Origin: an uncultured Clostridia bacterium
Lineage (GTDB): Bacteria > Bacillota > Clostridia > Oscillospirales > Feifaniaceae
Assembly (NCBI GenBank): GCA_944376235.1
Contig: CALWCA010000016.1
Coordinates: 1-64,000 of the forward strand
DNA length: 64,000 nucleotides
Reading direction: 5' to 3'
The notes beneath the pieces were generated by a model that saw only the letters and a list, made by a program, of their open reading frames with translations, was not told where the DNA came from and made no database searches. The translations under genes and the position numbers were made by a program. Shown piece after piece: positions 7,594 through 17,011 of this stretch (positions are counted from its first letter, which is position 1; every line of letters starts with the position of its first letter).

Positions 7594-8964
7594 TTATTTG
7601 TGACTTTTTTGAAAATTCTCGTCGCAACAAGAAAGCCAGCGCGCGGCCTGGGAAAGCAGGGCCTGCCGGTCGTTTTCCAGACGTCCGTCGATGATCTCGT
7701 CGAGCAGGCGGTTGAGCAAAAGGCCGATTTGGGGGCCCCGAGGCACGCCAAGGGCCGCCAGGTCGTCTCCCGAGACGCAAAGCTGGCGCGTGGTGAAGCA
7801 AAGCCCCTCGTCAAGGACACGGGATACCAGCGCCTCTACCTGGGCGATACGGGCGAATTTTGACGGCCTGGTGGCGGGCGCCTGCCCGGCGGCGTCGGCG
7901 CGCTGCAGCAGGAAGAGCTGGCGCAGCACCGGCAGCTCGGTGCGCCGCATGAGGCGGCGCACGGCGGGCAGCTCGGGGGTGGTGCGCTCGTCGTGCAGCT
8001 CGATCAGGCGCACGATGCGCCGCCGCAGTGCGCCGTCGCAGCGCAGGCGCCGCAGGATGGCGTCGGCCATGCGGGCGCCCTTTGCAGGGTGCCCGTAAAA
8101 GTGGCTGATGCCGGCGGCGTCCACGCTGGCGCAGGAGGGCTTTGCCACGTCGTGCAGCAGCGCGGCGAGGCGCAGGGGGACAAGCGGTGGCACGGCGTCC
8201 ACGACGGCCAGCGTGTGGCGCCACACGTCGAGGTAGTGGTGGGGGTTGTGCTGGGGGAAATCCACCTGATCGGCAAGCTCGGGAAGCAAAACGAAGAGCA
8301 GGTCGGCATACGGCTCCAGAACGGCGGAGGGGTCTGGGGCGCACAGCAGCCCCGTCAGCTCGGGCAACAGACGTTCGGGGGCCACCTGCAAAAGGGACTG
8401 ACGATGCCGGTGCAGCGCGCTTTCGGTGCAGGGCTCCGGCGTCAGGTGATACAGGGCGGCAAAGCGCAGGCCGCGCAGGAGGCGCAGGGCATCCTCCCCA
8501 AAGCGCGTGTCGGGGTCGCCCACGCAGCGCAGCACCCCGTTTTTCAAATCGTCCCAGCCGTGGAAGGGGTCGCACAGGCCCTCGCGCGGATGATAGGCCA
8601 TGGCGTTGACGGTAAAGTCGCGCCGGGCGAGGTCCTGCCCGAGGGAGCGCACGAAGGTGACGCGGTCGGGATGCCGGGAGTCGGTATATCCCGATTCGGT
8701 GCGGAAAGTGGTGATTTCATAAAGCGACCCCTCCCACGGCACCGTTACGGTGCCGTGGGCAAGCCCGGTGGGGATGGGGCGGCAGTCGGCAAACAGGGAG
8801 AGCACCTGCTGCGGCAGGGCGTCGGTGCATAGGTCCCAGTCCTTGGGCGTGCGCGACAGTAGGCTGTCGCGCACGCAGCCGCCCACGGCATAGGCCGAGT
8901 GCCCGGACGATTCCAGCCGGGCGATGATTTGCCGCACCGCGGCGGGAAGCAAAATGGGCGGCAT
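7594..8964 (-). CDS. cca: CCA tRNA nucleotidyltransferase
   Basis: 456 residues; the start MPPILLPAAV is set by a GAAAGGAGG site. It adds or repairs the 3'-terminal CCA of tRNAs in the cytoplasm. The class II signature is present: GGCVRD, the metal-binding DWDLCT (DxD), and RRDFTVNAMAYH. The C-terminal half contains an HD-type region (LLHDVAKP; FYGHPAKGA), as found in the HD-containing CCA enzymes of many Bacteria, which are linked to phosphohydrolase activity. It stands between sucCD and the two-component system. A GC-rich hairpin (9010-9044) lies between it and sucD. Confidence 0.93.
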   Translation of the reverse strand: MPPILLPAAVRQIIARLESSGHSAYAVGGCVRDSLLSRTPKDWDLCTDALPQQVLSLFADCRPIPTGLAHGTVTVPWEGSLYEITTFRTESGYTDSRHPDRVTFVRSLGQDLARRDFTVNAMAYHPREGLCDPFHGWDDLKNGVLRCVGDPDTRFGEDALRLLRGLRFAALYHLTPEPCTESALHRHRQSLLQVAPERLLPELTGLLCAPDPSAVLEPYADLLFVLLPELADQVDFPQHNPHHYLDVWRHTLAVVDAVPPLVPLRLAALLHDVAKPSCASVDAAGISHFYGHPAKGARMADAILRRLRCDGALRRRIVRLIELHDERTTPELPAVRRLMRRTELPVLRQLFLLQRADAAGQAPATRPSKFARIAQVEALVSRVLDEGLCFTTRQLCVSGDDLAALGVPRGPQIGLLLNRLLDEIIDGRLENDRQALLSQAARWLSCCDENFQKSHK

Positions 8965-9009
8965 GCCGCTCCCTCCTTTCAAAAACAGCGTTTTACAGGA
9001 ATATGCGGG

Positions 9010-9044
9010 GTCTCCCGGAGTCGGGCAAGGGGGCTCCGGGAGAC
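9010..9044 (-). terminator. GC-rich hairpin between sucD and cca
   Basis: GTCTCCCGGAG (9010-9020) pairs with CTCCGGGAGAC (9034-9044), between the sucD stop and the cca ribosome site. There is no T run, so it may be an mRNA-stabilising or partial terminator hairpin. Confidence 0.4.
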
Positions 9045-9096
9045 GGCGGGACAAAGGGGTTTTGTTTGTGTTGTGCGCCGGAAGGCGGGAAAAAGG

Positions 9097-10008
9097 TCAG
9101 CAATCCTGCCGGCGCAGCAGGGCCTCGTCCATCCCGGCGGCGCGCACGGCCTGAAGCAGTGCCTCGCCCACCAGGTCCAGCGTGTCGGCCACCGGGATGC
9201 CGCAGGAACGGATGGCCTCGATTTTGCTCTTTGCGTCGCCCTGCCCGCCCGAGATGATGGCGCCGGCATGGCCCATGCGCCGTCCGGGCGGGGCGCAGCG
9301 CCCGGCAATGAAGGCGGCAAGAGGCTTTGTCATGCAGTCGCGCGCATAGCGGGCGGCCTGCTCCTCCCCCTGCCCGCCGATTTCGCCAATCAGCAGCACG
9401 GCAAGCGTCTGCTCGTCTTTTTCAAAGGCCTCCAAAACCTCGAGGAAGCCGGTGCCCCGGATGGGGTCGCCGCCGATGCCCACGGCGGTCGACTGCCCGA
9501 TGCCAAGGGCGGTCAGCTGGTCGACGGCCTCATAGGTCAGTGTCCCCGAGCGGGAGACAACGCCGACCCGCCCCGGCTTGCAGATGTCGCCCGGCAGGAT
9601 GCCGAGCTTTGTCTCTCCCGGCGTGATGATGCCGGGACAGTTGGGGCCGATGAGCCGGGTTTTGCCCCCCTGGAGAAAGCGGCGGACCCTGAGCATCTCC
9701 AAGATGGGGATGCCCTCGGTGATGCAGACCACCGTGTCAAGCCCCGCCTGTGCCGCCTCCAGAATGGAGTCGGCCGCATGGGCCGGCGGGACATAGATGA
9801 CGCTGGCATTGGCGCCGGTGGCCCGCACGGCCTGCTCCACCGTGTCGAAAACCGGCAGGCCCAGCACAGCCTGCCCCCCTTTTCCGGGGGTGACGCCGCC
9901 CACCACCCGTGTGCCGTATTCCAGCATTTTTTCGGTGTGGAAGAGTCCCTGACTGCCCGTGATGCCCTGCACGAGAACCCGGGTGTCGCGGTTGACGAAA
10001 ATACTCAT
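9097..10008 (-). CDS. sucD: Succinyl-CoA ligase (ADP/GDP-forming), alpha subunit
   Basis: 303 residues, the usual length. With SucC it interconverts succinyl-CoA and succinate with substrate-level phosphorylation. The CoA-binding Rossmann part is N-terminal ([13 protein letters not shown]), and the phosphohistidine is His247 in [10 protein letters not shown], matching His246 of the E. coli enzyme. Its ATG overlaps the sucC stop by four bases (ATGA), so the two are translationally coupled. In a fermenter without an evident TCA operon here, it probably works in succinate or succinyl-CoA metabolism; this is inference. Confidence 0.95.
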   Translation of the reverse strand: MSIFVNRDTRVLVQGITGSQGLFHTEKMLEYGTRVVGGVTPGKGGQAVLGLPVFDTVEQAVRATGANASVIYVPPAHAADSILEAAQAGLDTVVCITEGIPILEMLRVRRFLQGGKTRLIGPNCPGIITPGETKLGILPGDICKPGRVGVVSRSGTLTYEAVDQLTALGIGQSTAVGIGGDPIRGTGFLEVLEAFEKDEQTLAVLLIGEIGGQGEEQAARYARDCMTKPLAAFIAGRCAPPGRRMGHAGAIISGGQGDAKSKIEAIRSCGIPVADTLDLVGEALLQAVRAAGMDEALLRRQDC

Positions 10009-11180
10009 GCCTGCACGCCTCCTTTCGCCAGTGAAACGGCCAGATGCGCCGATTTGGCAAGGTCGGGCTCGTAGGTGATGGCAAGGCCCGACTGCGCAAG
10101 GATTTCGGCACCGCGCTCCCAGTTTGTGCCCCGCAGGCGCACCACGAGGGGCACCGGGAGGCTGACCTCCTTTGCCGCCTGTACGATGCCCTCGGCCAGC
10201 ACGTCGCAGCGCATGATGCCGCCGAAAATGTTGACAAAGATGCAGCGCACGTTTTTGTCCGCCAGGAGGAGACGGAATGCCGCCGCCACCTTTTCGGCCG
10301 AGGCGCCGCCGCCCACGTCGAGGAAGTTGGCGGGCTGCCCGCCGAAGGCCTCGATGATGTCCATGGTGGCCATGGCGAGCCCGGCGCCGTTGACCATGCA
10401 GCCGATGCTGCCCTCGAGGGGGATGTAGCTGAGCTTGTGCTGCGCCGCCTCCACCTCTCGCGCGTCTTCCTCCTGCGGGTCGCGCAGCGCGGCGATGTCT
10501 TTGTGGCGGAAGAGGGCGTTGTCGTCAAAATTCATTTTGACGTCGAGCGCCAGCAGACGGCCTTCCTGTGTGCGGACGAGGGGGTTGAGTTCGATGAGCG
10601 AGCAGTCCTTGTCCCAAAACAGACGGTAAAGCCCCCGGACGACGGCCGCAAAATCCCTGGCGGCTTCTCCTTCCAGGCCCAGCCCTGCGGCCAGGTTGGT
10701 GATGTGGTAGCCGCGCAGCCCGGCCACGGCGTCCACCTGCTGGCGAAGGATTTTGTCGGGGTTGTTTTTTGCCACCTCTTCGATTTCGGTGCCGCCCTGC
10801 GTTGAGGCCATGAGAAGGGTGCAGCCGGTTTCGTTGTCGGTCAGGATGGAGAGATAGTATTCGTGTGCGATGGAGAGGGCGGGAGCCACCAGCACGCGGT
10901 GAACGACCTTGCCGGAGGGTCCCGTCTGCGGGGTGACAAGCGTTTTGCCGAGAATTTCCCCTGCCGCCTGCTCCACGCCCGAAAGCCCCTCTGCCAGCTT
11001 GACGCCGCCCGCCTTGCCGCGTCCGCCGGCGTGGATTTGCGCCTTGACGACGAAGCGTTCGCCGCCCAGCTCCCGTGCGGCCTGCACGGCCTGCTCCACC
11101 GTGAAAGCCACCTGTCCGCCGGCGTTGGGCACGCCGGCCTCCTGCAGCAGCGCAAGTGCCTGATGTTCGTGAATCTTCAA
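10005..11180 (-). CDS. sucC: Succinyl-CoA ligase, beta subunit
   Basis: 391 residues from a TTG start (LKIHEHQAL), chosen because AAGGAGGTGAGCC sits just upstream and the SucC family begins this way; the longer frame upstream runs through the terminator of feoB. An N-terminal ATP-grasp domain ([17 protein letters not shown] region) precedes the CoA-ligase domain ([15 protein letters not shown]). It forms the heterodimer or tetramer with SucD. A -10 like box (TATACT on the minus strand, 11206-11211) lies 26 bases upstream of the start, so sucCD is probably its own operon. Confidence 0.95.
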   Translation of the reverse strand: MKIHEHQALALLQEAGVPNAGGQVAFTVEQAVQAARELGGERFVVKAQIHAGGRGKAGGVKLAEGLSGVEQAAGEILGKTLVTPQTGPSGKVVHRVLVAPALSIAHEYYLSILTDNETGCTLLMASTQGGTEIEEVAKNNPDKILRQQVDAVAGLRGYHITNLAAGLGLEGEAARDFAAVVRGLYRLFWDKDCSLIELNPLVRTQEGRLLALDVKMNFDDNALFRHKDIAALRDPQEEDAREVEAAQHKLSYIPLEGSIGCMVNGAGLAMATMDIIEAFGGQPANFLDVGGGASAEKVAAAFRLLLADKNVRCIFVNIFGGIMRCDVLAEGIVQAAKEVSLPVPLVVRLRGTNWERGAEILAQSGLAITYEPDLAKSAHLAVSLAKGGVQA

Positions 11181-11250
11181 AAGGCTCACCTCCTTAGATG
11201 GAATTAGTATAGCACGAAGCAGTGAAAAAGGCCATGCGTAACGGAAAAAG

Positions 11251-11302
11251 AAAATGCCGCCCCGCCGGGGAAAGCCCTTTTGCTTTCCCCGGGCGGGGCG
11301 GC
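11251..11302 (-). terminator. Terminator of the FeoA-FeoB fusion gene
   Basis: On the minus strand a 20-bp GC-rich stem (11302-11282 with 11275-11256, one bulged base) is followed by ATTTTCTTTTTCC. It lies 50 bases past the feoB stop and ahead of the sucC promoter region. Confidence 0.85.
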
Positions 11303-11350
11303 AGCCTGGTTTTTTGGGAAAGGGCGTCAAGCCCCTTTTTGTCCCAAGGC

Positions 11351-13669
11351 TCAGGCAAGCCCCAGCAGGCGCGCACAGGCGGCCACCGCCATGCACAGGA
11401 TGACGCCGCACGCCGTCGGCAGCAGGGCGGCAAGCGCCGTCCAGCCCCAGGAGCGGGTCTCCTTAAAAATAGTCAGGCAGGTCGTCGAGCAGGGGAAGTG
11501 CAGCAGGGAGAAGAGCATGGTGCAAAGCGCGGTGAGGGCGGTCCAGCCGTTGGCGGCCAGGATGCCCCGCAGCTCAAGCAGCGAGCCCGTGTCTTGCAGC
11601 GTCCCCGTGCCAAGGTAAATCATGAGGGCGATGGGCAGCACAATCTCGTTGGCAGGGAAGCCCAGCAAAAAGGCAAGCAAAATCACGCCGTCAAGCCCCA
11701 TGAACCTGCCCAGGGGGTCGAGAAAGGAGGAGATGCTCTGCAGCAGCGTCCCGTCGCCGGCGTGGGCCAAAATCCACAGCAGCAGGCCGGCGGGCGCCGC
11801 CACCATGGCGGCGCGCCCCAGCACGAAGAGCGTGCGGTCGAGCAGCGAGCGCAGCAGTACGCGGCCCACCTGCGGCTTTCGGTAGGGTGGGAGCTCCAGG
11901 GCAAAGGAGGAGGGCACGCCCTTGAGCAGCGTTTTGGAGAGCAGGCGCGAGCACAGCAGCGTCAGCGCCACGCCCAGGACAAGAATGCCCAGCAGAAGGG
12001 CCGCCGCCCGAAGGCTTTGGGCAAAGCCGCCCGTGACAAAGAACATGGAAATCATGGCAATCAGGGTGGGAAAGCGCCCGTTGCAGGGCACAAAGTTGTT
12101 GGTCAAAATGGCCACGAGACGCTCGCGGGGGCTGTCGATGATGCGGCAGCCGGTCACGCCGACGGCGTTGCAGCCAAAGCCCATGCACATGGTCAGCGCC
12201 TGTTTTCCGCAGGCACAGCTTTTTTTGAAGCAGCTGTCGAGATTGAAGGCCACGCGCGGCAGATAGCCGAAGTCCTCAAGCAGGGTAAACAGGGGAAAAA
12301 AGATGGCCATGGGCGGCAGCATGACGGCGATGACCCACGAGAGCACGCGGTAGACGCCGTCCATCAGGGCGCTGCGCAGCATTTCAGGGGTGCCGGCAGA
12401 TAGGAGAAGGCCGTTGAGTGACTCCCCTAGGGAGGACAGGGCTGTCGACAGAAGGGAGGAGGGAATGTTGGCCGCCCAGATGGTCAGCCACAAAATAAAG
12501 CCAAGCAGCCCAAGCATCACGGGAATGCCGGTCAGCTTTGAAGTAAGAATGGCATCGAGCTTGCTGTCAAAGGCCGAAGGGTCGCCACGGCTGTAAGTCA
12601 GCAGGCCGCTGCACAGCGATTTTGCCTGCGCGACGACCGACTGTACGACGGCGTCGTGCAGGGTGATTTCGTCAAACCCCTGGCTGAAAAGGCCTTCGCG
12701 CTGGGCGGAGAGCGAGTGCTGCAGCTCCTGCCCAAACAGGCCGCGCCGCTCGAGCTCTTCCTGCAGCAGGCTGTCGCCCATGAGAAGCCGCAGCGCTGCC
12801 CAGCGCGGCGAAATGTCCTGCTCCCGCAGCGCGTCGGAGGGCAGCGCCAGTTGCGAAATGGCCTGTTCAAGCGCGTCGGGGTAGGGGATACAGCGGATAC
12901 GGGGCGGCTCGTCCCGACAAACCCGTTCTACGGCGTCAAGCAGCTCGGACAGGCCCTCCCCACTGCGCGCGGAAGTGGCAATCACCGGCAGCCCCAGCCG
13001 GCTCGACAGCAGCACAAGGTCGGGAACGACCCCCTTTTTGCGCGCCTCGTCCATCAGGTTGACGCATATCACAATGCGCGAGGTGATTTCGGCCGTCTGC
13101 AGCACAAGGTTGAGGTTTCGTTCCAGGCAGCCCGCGTCGCACACCACCACCACGGCGTCGGGATGGGAGAGGCACAGAAAATCGCGCGCCACCTCTTCCT
13201 CCGATGAATGCGCCAGAAGAGAGTAGGTGCCAGGCAGGTCGACAAGGCGGTATTCGAATCCGTGATGCGTATAGGTTCCCTGGGCCAGGGAAACGGTTTT
13301 TCCGGGCCAGTTGCCGGTGTGCTGGTTGAGCCCGGTCAGAGAGTTGAAAACGGTGGATTTCCCCACGTTTGGATTGCCGGCCAGCGCCACGGTGCAGGAG
13401 CTTTTGGCTGAGCCGCCGTCAGCACAAAGAGGCTCAACCAAAACCCCCTCGGCATCCTCTTTGCGCAGGGCAATGGCGGCGCCGCATACAAAATAGGCTG
13501 TCGGATCCCCGCTCGGGCTGCGGCCGCGGCACTCCACCAGTGCTCCCGGGACAAGGCCGATATCCTGAAGCCGCCGCCGCATGGGGCCCTGCGTGGTCAG
13601 GGTTCTGACCAGCCCCTTCTGCTTGGGCCGCAGGCTGCAAAGCGGTACGGTCTCTTGACTGTGATTCAT
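11351..13669 (-). CDS. feoB: Ferrous iron transporter, FeoA-FeoB fusion
   Basis: 772 residues from MNHSQET (ATG preceded by CGAGGG); an upstream start would add 15 residues. Residues about 8-80 form a FeoA-like SH3 domain fused in frame to FeoB. The G-protein domain follows, with G1 GNPNVGKS (98-105), G3 DLPGTYSL and G4 NLMD. The C-terminal half has repeated membrane segments and Cys-containing pore stretches (GKQALTMCMGFGCNA). FeoB imports Fe(II) across the cytoplasmic membrane using GTP. A second locus with separate feoA and feoB lies at 29.9-32.2 kb, so the genome has at least two Feo systems. No FeoC or Cys-rich partner is adjacent to this one. Confidence 0.95.
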   Translation of the reverse strand: MNHSQETVPLCSLRPKQKGLVRTLTTQGPMRRRLQDIGLVPGALVECRGRSPSGDPTAYFVCGAAIALRKEDAEGVLVEPLCADGGSAKSSCTVALAGNPNVGKSTVFNSLTGLNQHTGNWPGKTVSLAQGTYTHHGFEYRLVDLPGTYSLLAHSSEEEVARDFLCLSHPDAVVVVCDAGCLERNLNLVLQTAEITSRIVICVNLMDEARKKGVVPDLVLLSSRLGLPVIATSARSGEGLSELLDAVERVCRDEPPRIRCIPYPDALEQAISQLALPSDALREQDISPRWAALRLLMGDSLLQEELERRGLFGQELQHSLSAQREGLFSQGFDEITLHDAVVQSVVAQAKSLCSGLLTYSRGDPSAFDSKLDAILTSKLTGIPVMLGLLGFILWLTIWAANIPSSLLSTALSSLGESLNGLLLSAGTPEMLRSALMDGVYRVLSWVIAVMLPPMAIFFPLFTLLEDFGYLPRVAFNLDSCFKKSCACGKQALTMCMGFGCNAVGVTGCRIIDSPRERLVAILTNNFVPCNGRFPTLIAMISMFFVTGGFAQSLRAAALLLGILVLGVALTLLCSRLLSKTLLKGVPSSFALELPPYRKPQVGRVLLRSLLDRTLFVLGRAAMVAAPAGLLLWILAHAGDGTLLQSISSFLDPLGRFMGLDGVILLAFLLGFPANEIVLPIALMIYLGTGTLQDTGSLLELRGILAANGWTALTALCTMLFSLLHFPCSTTCLTIFKETRSWGWTALAALLPTACGVILCMAVAACARLLGLA

Positions 13670-13739
13670 ATTTGCAAACCCTCGTTTCTCAGGTTGTGTG
13701 AGGGCGGGACGCACCCCCTACTTCCATCATATCAAAGCC

Positions 13740-13768
13740 TTGTCAAAAGGTGTGTTGCCCGTTATAAT
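13740..13768 (+). promoter_or_regulatory. Strong sigma-A-type promoter for the GH26-like gene
   Basis: TTGTCA (13740-13745), 17 bases, TATAAT (13763-13768), about 40 bases before the rightward start codon. It lies in the short divergent region shared with the leftward feoB fusion. Confidence 0.8.
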
Positions 13769-13813
13769 AAAAACGCATGTGTCAAAGCTGCCTTTTGGAG
13801 GGGTATGGTTACA

Positions 13814-15508
13814 ATGGGAAAGACAACGCAAAAACGCATGGTAGCCGTTCTTGCCGCAGTGGCGGTTGTGCTTATGGCGGCAGCGGGGGTTTTGATTTAC
13901 CGGAGCAGGTCTCCCTGGCCCGATACAGACAAGGGGGACTGCCGTTTTTTTGTGGACGGGCAGTGGCTTGAACAGGGGGAGCGTCCCGACAGGCTGGACA
14001 ACAGCGCCACCGACTACAAATGTGTGGTGGACATGGAGCAGGGTGTGACGCTTTACAACTATCCTGCGGGATACCGTGTCTGGCTGCCGGAGGGCTTAGA
14101 GTGGGATTTTACCCACTCCAACAGAGTTGCCAAGGCCGACGGGGCAGACTTTTCCGTGACCATCTCGGGCGAGTGGTCGCCCTATGAGGATGTGGACGGC
14201 TATCTGCAGTTTTATCAGAACCGTTTTTACGAAAGCGAGTATTTTCGCGAGAGCAACGGGCTGACGCTGCTGCAGGACGAAACGGTGGAGACGGCGGGCA
14301 TGGAAACGCGCCTGCTGACGCTCTCCTTCGGGGAGGACAGCGCCCTGCCCTACCGGGTCTACACCTTTGCCTACCAGAAGCAGGGCCGAAACTATATGCG
14401 CTATCTATTCCGGGGAGAGAGCTTTGACGAGAGCTATCAGAAGGACTTTATGAAGGTGCTCAATTCCTTTGAGAGGATCGAAGCGGTGGGCGAGGCCAAG
14501 AGCTATCTGAAGCCGACGCCCAAGGCCAACCCCAACTGGGACGAGCAGACGGCGGCGCTGTGGCAGCGTTACCGCGAGCAGGACACGCTCGACTGGGGCA
14601 TTTTTGTGGCAGATGTCTTTGGAGAGGGCATTCGCGAGACCATCCCTGCCATGGAGGAGAAAATCGGCATGCCCTTTGAGGTGGTGCTCATGTATCTGCA
14701 GCTTGGCCTGCCGCTTGACACGGAGGGCCTGGAGCTTGCCAAGCAGAGCGGAAAGGTCATTGAGCTGACGCTGCAGGTGTCTGCCAACAACAATTCCGAT
14801 GTCTACGGCTACACGCCGATGTTTGACCTGCTGGCCGGGAAGTTTGACGAGGATCTGCGCACGTTAGCGCAGCAGCTCAACTATTTTGAGCATCCGATCC
14901 TGTTTCGGCTCAACAACGAGATGAATTCGGACTGGACGTCGTATTCGGGCATCGTCACCATGAGCGACCCCGAGATTTACATTGCCGTCTGGCGGTATAT
15001 TTACGATGTCTTTGAGCAAAACGGGGTGGACAACCTCATCTGGGTCTTCAACCCCAATGACCGCAACTATCCCCCCTCCGAATGGAACGACTTTACCCGC
15101 TACTGGCCGGGCGATGACTATGTCCAGATGATCGGCCTGACCGGCTACAACACCGGCGACTATTATGCCGACCTGACCGGGGAGACCTGGCGTGAATTCA
15201 AGGATATCTACGAGGACGTGGAGCAAAAATACGGGCCCTATTTTGGAGACTACCCTTGGATGATCACGGAGTTTGGCTCCTCCTCTTACGGCGGAGACAA
15301 GGTGGCATGGATTGAAAATATGTTTGACTGCATTGACGACTTTGACAATCTCAAGGTGGCGGTGTGGTGGAGCTATGCTGACTTTGATACGCGCGAGGGC
15401 AAGGAGGGTATTGCCGCAAGGCCCTATTTCCTGGACGAGACGCCCGAGACGCTTGAAGCCTTTGCAAAGGGGAGAAAAGAGCAAAGGGAGCGGGAGCAGC
15501 AGCAGTAG
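13814..15508 (+). CDS. Membrane-anchored glycoside hydrolase, GH26-like (clan GH-A)
   Basis: 564 residues from MGKTTQKRM. Another ATG nine bases upstream is possible; GGAGG sits 12 and 3 bases from the two. A single N-terminal hydrophobic helix (about 10-28) without a lipobox anchors it outside the membrane. Residues about 35-230 are a PsbP/lipoprotein-like region of unknown role. The C-terminal TIM-barrel half has a GH26-style acid/base Glu in FRLNNEMNSDW and a nucleophile Glu in MITEFGSSS. Known GH26 enzymes cleave beta-mannans or related beta-glycans; the true substrate is unclear. It is monocistronic, with its own promoter and terminator and no sugar transporter beside it. Confidence 0.75.
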   Translation: MGKTTQKRMVAVLAAVAVVLMAAAGVLIYRSRSPWPDTDKGDCRFFVDGQWLEQGERPDRLDNSATDYKCVVDMEQGVTLYNYPAGYRVWLPEGLEWDFTHSNRVAKADGADFSVTISGEWSPYEDVDGYLQFYQNRFYESEYFRESNGLTLLQDETVETAGMETRLLTLSFGEDSALPYRVYTFAYQKQGRNYMRYLFRGESFDESYQKDFMKVLNSFERIEAVGEAKSYLKPTPKANPNWDEQTAALWQRYREQDTLDWGIFVADVFGEGIRETIPAMEEKIGMPFEVVLMYLQLGLPLDTEGLELAKQSGKVIELTLQVSANNNSDVYGYTPMFDLLAGKFDEDLRTLAQQLNYFEHPILFRLNNEMNSDWTSYSGIVTMSDPEIYIAVWRYIYDVFEQNGVDNLIWVFNPNDRNYPPSEWNDFTRYWPGDDYVQMIGLTGYNTGDYYADLTGETWREFKDIYEDVEQKYGPYFGDYPWMITEFGSSSYGGDKVAWIENMFDCIDDFDNLKVAVWWSYADFDTREGKEGIAARPYFLDETPETLEAFAKGRKEQREREQQQ

Positions 15509-15616
15509 TAAAAAAGGCTCCGTTTGGCAGGCGCCACACCGGGAGGGGATGGAGACGGTACCGTCCGCCCCTCTGCGGCCTTTGGGAAAGCACAGTCTTA
15601 AAGCAAAAGCAAAGAG

Positions 15617-15665
15617 AAAAGCCGCGCAGGGCATGGAGATTTTCCGCAGAGCCTGCGCGGCTTTT
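15617..15665. terminator. Bidirectional terminator
   Basis: AAAAGCCGCGCAGG (15617-15630) pairs with CCTGCGCGGCTTTT (15652-15665), with T-rich sequence on both sides. It separates the converging glycoside hydrolase and pyruvate-kinase-domain genes. Confidence 0.8.
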
Positions 15666-15753
15666 CTTGTGTTTTTTCTGAAAAGGAATTGAAGGATGCC
15701 TGGGGGGAAGGCCTGCCGGAGTACGCTTGCCCGGTGCGGGCGAAATGCGCCGC

Positions 15754-16329
15754 TCAGTCGAGCGGACGCAAGGGCTTGCATACAAAAAAGTCAAGCCTTG
15801 TCTCAAGCAGGCGGTTGGTGTGGGCGGGGCGCAGCACCAGCGCCGTATCGGCGCCGTTTCCGGTGCCGCCGACGGCGATGATCTGACGTCCCGGCACGAT
15901 GATGCCGGCATCTGCGGCAATGGCCGAGGCCTCGACGCATACCTTGGTGCCCTGGCCGAACAGGCGCAGGGTGTGTGCCACGATTTCTACGGGATAGGTG
16001 CCGCCGAAGGTATTGCTCAGGCTGCGCTCGGCGCCGCTCAGAGGATGCGCCGCCGTACACACCGGGATGCCAAGCTGCTCGTAGCGCCGGCGCTTATCCT
16101 GCGGCATCTCGTTTTGTCCGTCTTCCAGAAATCCATAGGCGTGCGACACAATCACGGGCCGAAGCCCCGTCAGCTCCTGCTCGAGCAAAAGATCGGCCAC
16201 GACGCCCGTGGTGGAGGCGACAAGGACGACCTCAATGCCAAGCTCGCGGGCGGCGCCGACGGCCAGCTCCACGGTGCGGCGGGAGTTTTGAGGCCCGGGA
16301 GCTTCAAAAACGGTGGTGGAAATGGTCAT
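15754..16329 (-). CDS. Stand-alone pyruvate kinase alpha/beta (C-terminal) domain protein
   Basis: 191 residues, corresponding to only the C-terminal alpha/beta domain of pyruvate kinase; the catalytic barrel is absent, so it is not a kinase. Visible features are the opening helix (NSRRTVELAVGAARELGI), the VVLVASTTGVVADLL strand-helix, and a conserved GTGNGADTA loop that could bind a phosphorylated ligand. Such single-domain proteins occur in Clostridia and Archaea and have no established function. In full enzymes this domain binds allosteric effectors. A clear AAAGGAG precedes the ATG. The gene lies downstream of the interrupted MBL-hydrolase gene on the same strand. Confidence 0.8.
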   Translation of the reverse strand: MTISTTVFEAPGPQNSRRTVELAVGAARELGIEVVLVASTTGVVADLLLEQELTGLRPVIVSHAYGFLEDGQNEMPQDKRRRYEQLGIPVCTAAHPLSGAERSLSNTFGGTYPVEIVAHTLRLFGQGTKVCVEASAIAADAGIIVPGRQIIAVGGTGNGADTALVLRPAHTNRLLETRLDFFVCKPLRPLD

Positions 16330-16462
16330 GGGGTTTTCTCCTTTGCAGTTTGGTGAAATATGGGTTGCGCAGTGGGCGCCGCCGACCTTTTGCCGGCAGC
16401 CCTTTTGGGGAGGGGCCTATGGAGAAAGCGTCCCCGTCCTCTTGCATGGGGCGTCCCACAGG

Positions 16463-16999
16463 TCAGGAGGCCGCCGGGGCCCACAGCAGCCGGTTTTGAG
16501 AGAAGGAGGCTGTCATGCGGCCGGTATCGAGCAGGTAGGCAAGATAGGAGCGCAGGGTGGAGCCCACCAGGACATATTGATTGAAGTCCATCTCAAGCCC
16601 GTAGTGGGTAAACAGCAGGCAAAGCAGCTCTTCAAAGGTGGCTGGTTCCCCGTGGGAAAGCGTGGGGATAAGGCTCAGCAGCTCTTCGATTTTCTGCCGG
16701 TTTTGGGCCGCGAGCGGAACAATGTCGGTCACGGGCTCGGCGTGAGAGGGCACAAAGAGGACGGCCTCCATGGCGCACAGGCTGTCGAGCGAGTTCAAAT
16801 AGGCCTCGACGTCGTAGACAAAAGAGACGTGATACTTTTCAAGCGTTGCACCGCCCACCAGGGCGTCTGCGGCGAAGACCACGCCGTCGTCGGTGCGAAA
16901 ACCCACCATGTCAAAGAAATGGCCGGGCAGGGGAAAGCTTGAAAGGCCCTGCGGCAGGACGTCGGGCGTGAGAGGCAGCGCCTCGCTGGGCTGTGCCAT
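16463..16999 (-). pseudogene. MBL-fold hydrolase, C-terminal part after in-frame UGA
   Basis: Carries the second half of a metallo-beta-lactamase-fold hydrolase: the PLPGHFFDMVGF metal His motif, the FAADAL metal Asp motif, and FVPSHAEP, then a helical C-terminal extension. It is in the same frame as the upstream half (17012-17350), separated only by the UGA at 17012-17014 and four codons; the first ATG here (16997-16999) has no ribosome site. As a separate product it would lack the HxHxDH-type loop and be inactive. Either the gene is broken by a point nonsense change (for instance CGA to TGA), or the stop is recoded, or there is a base-calling error. Confidence 0.8.
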
Positions 17000-17011
17000 G
17001 AGAAACTTGTT

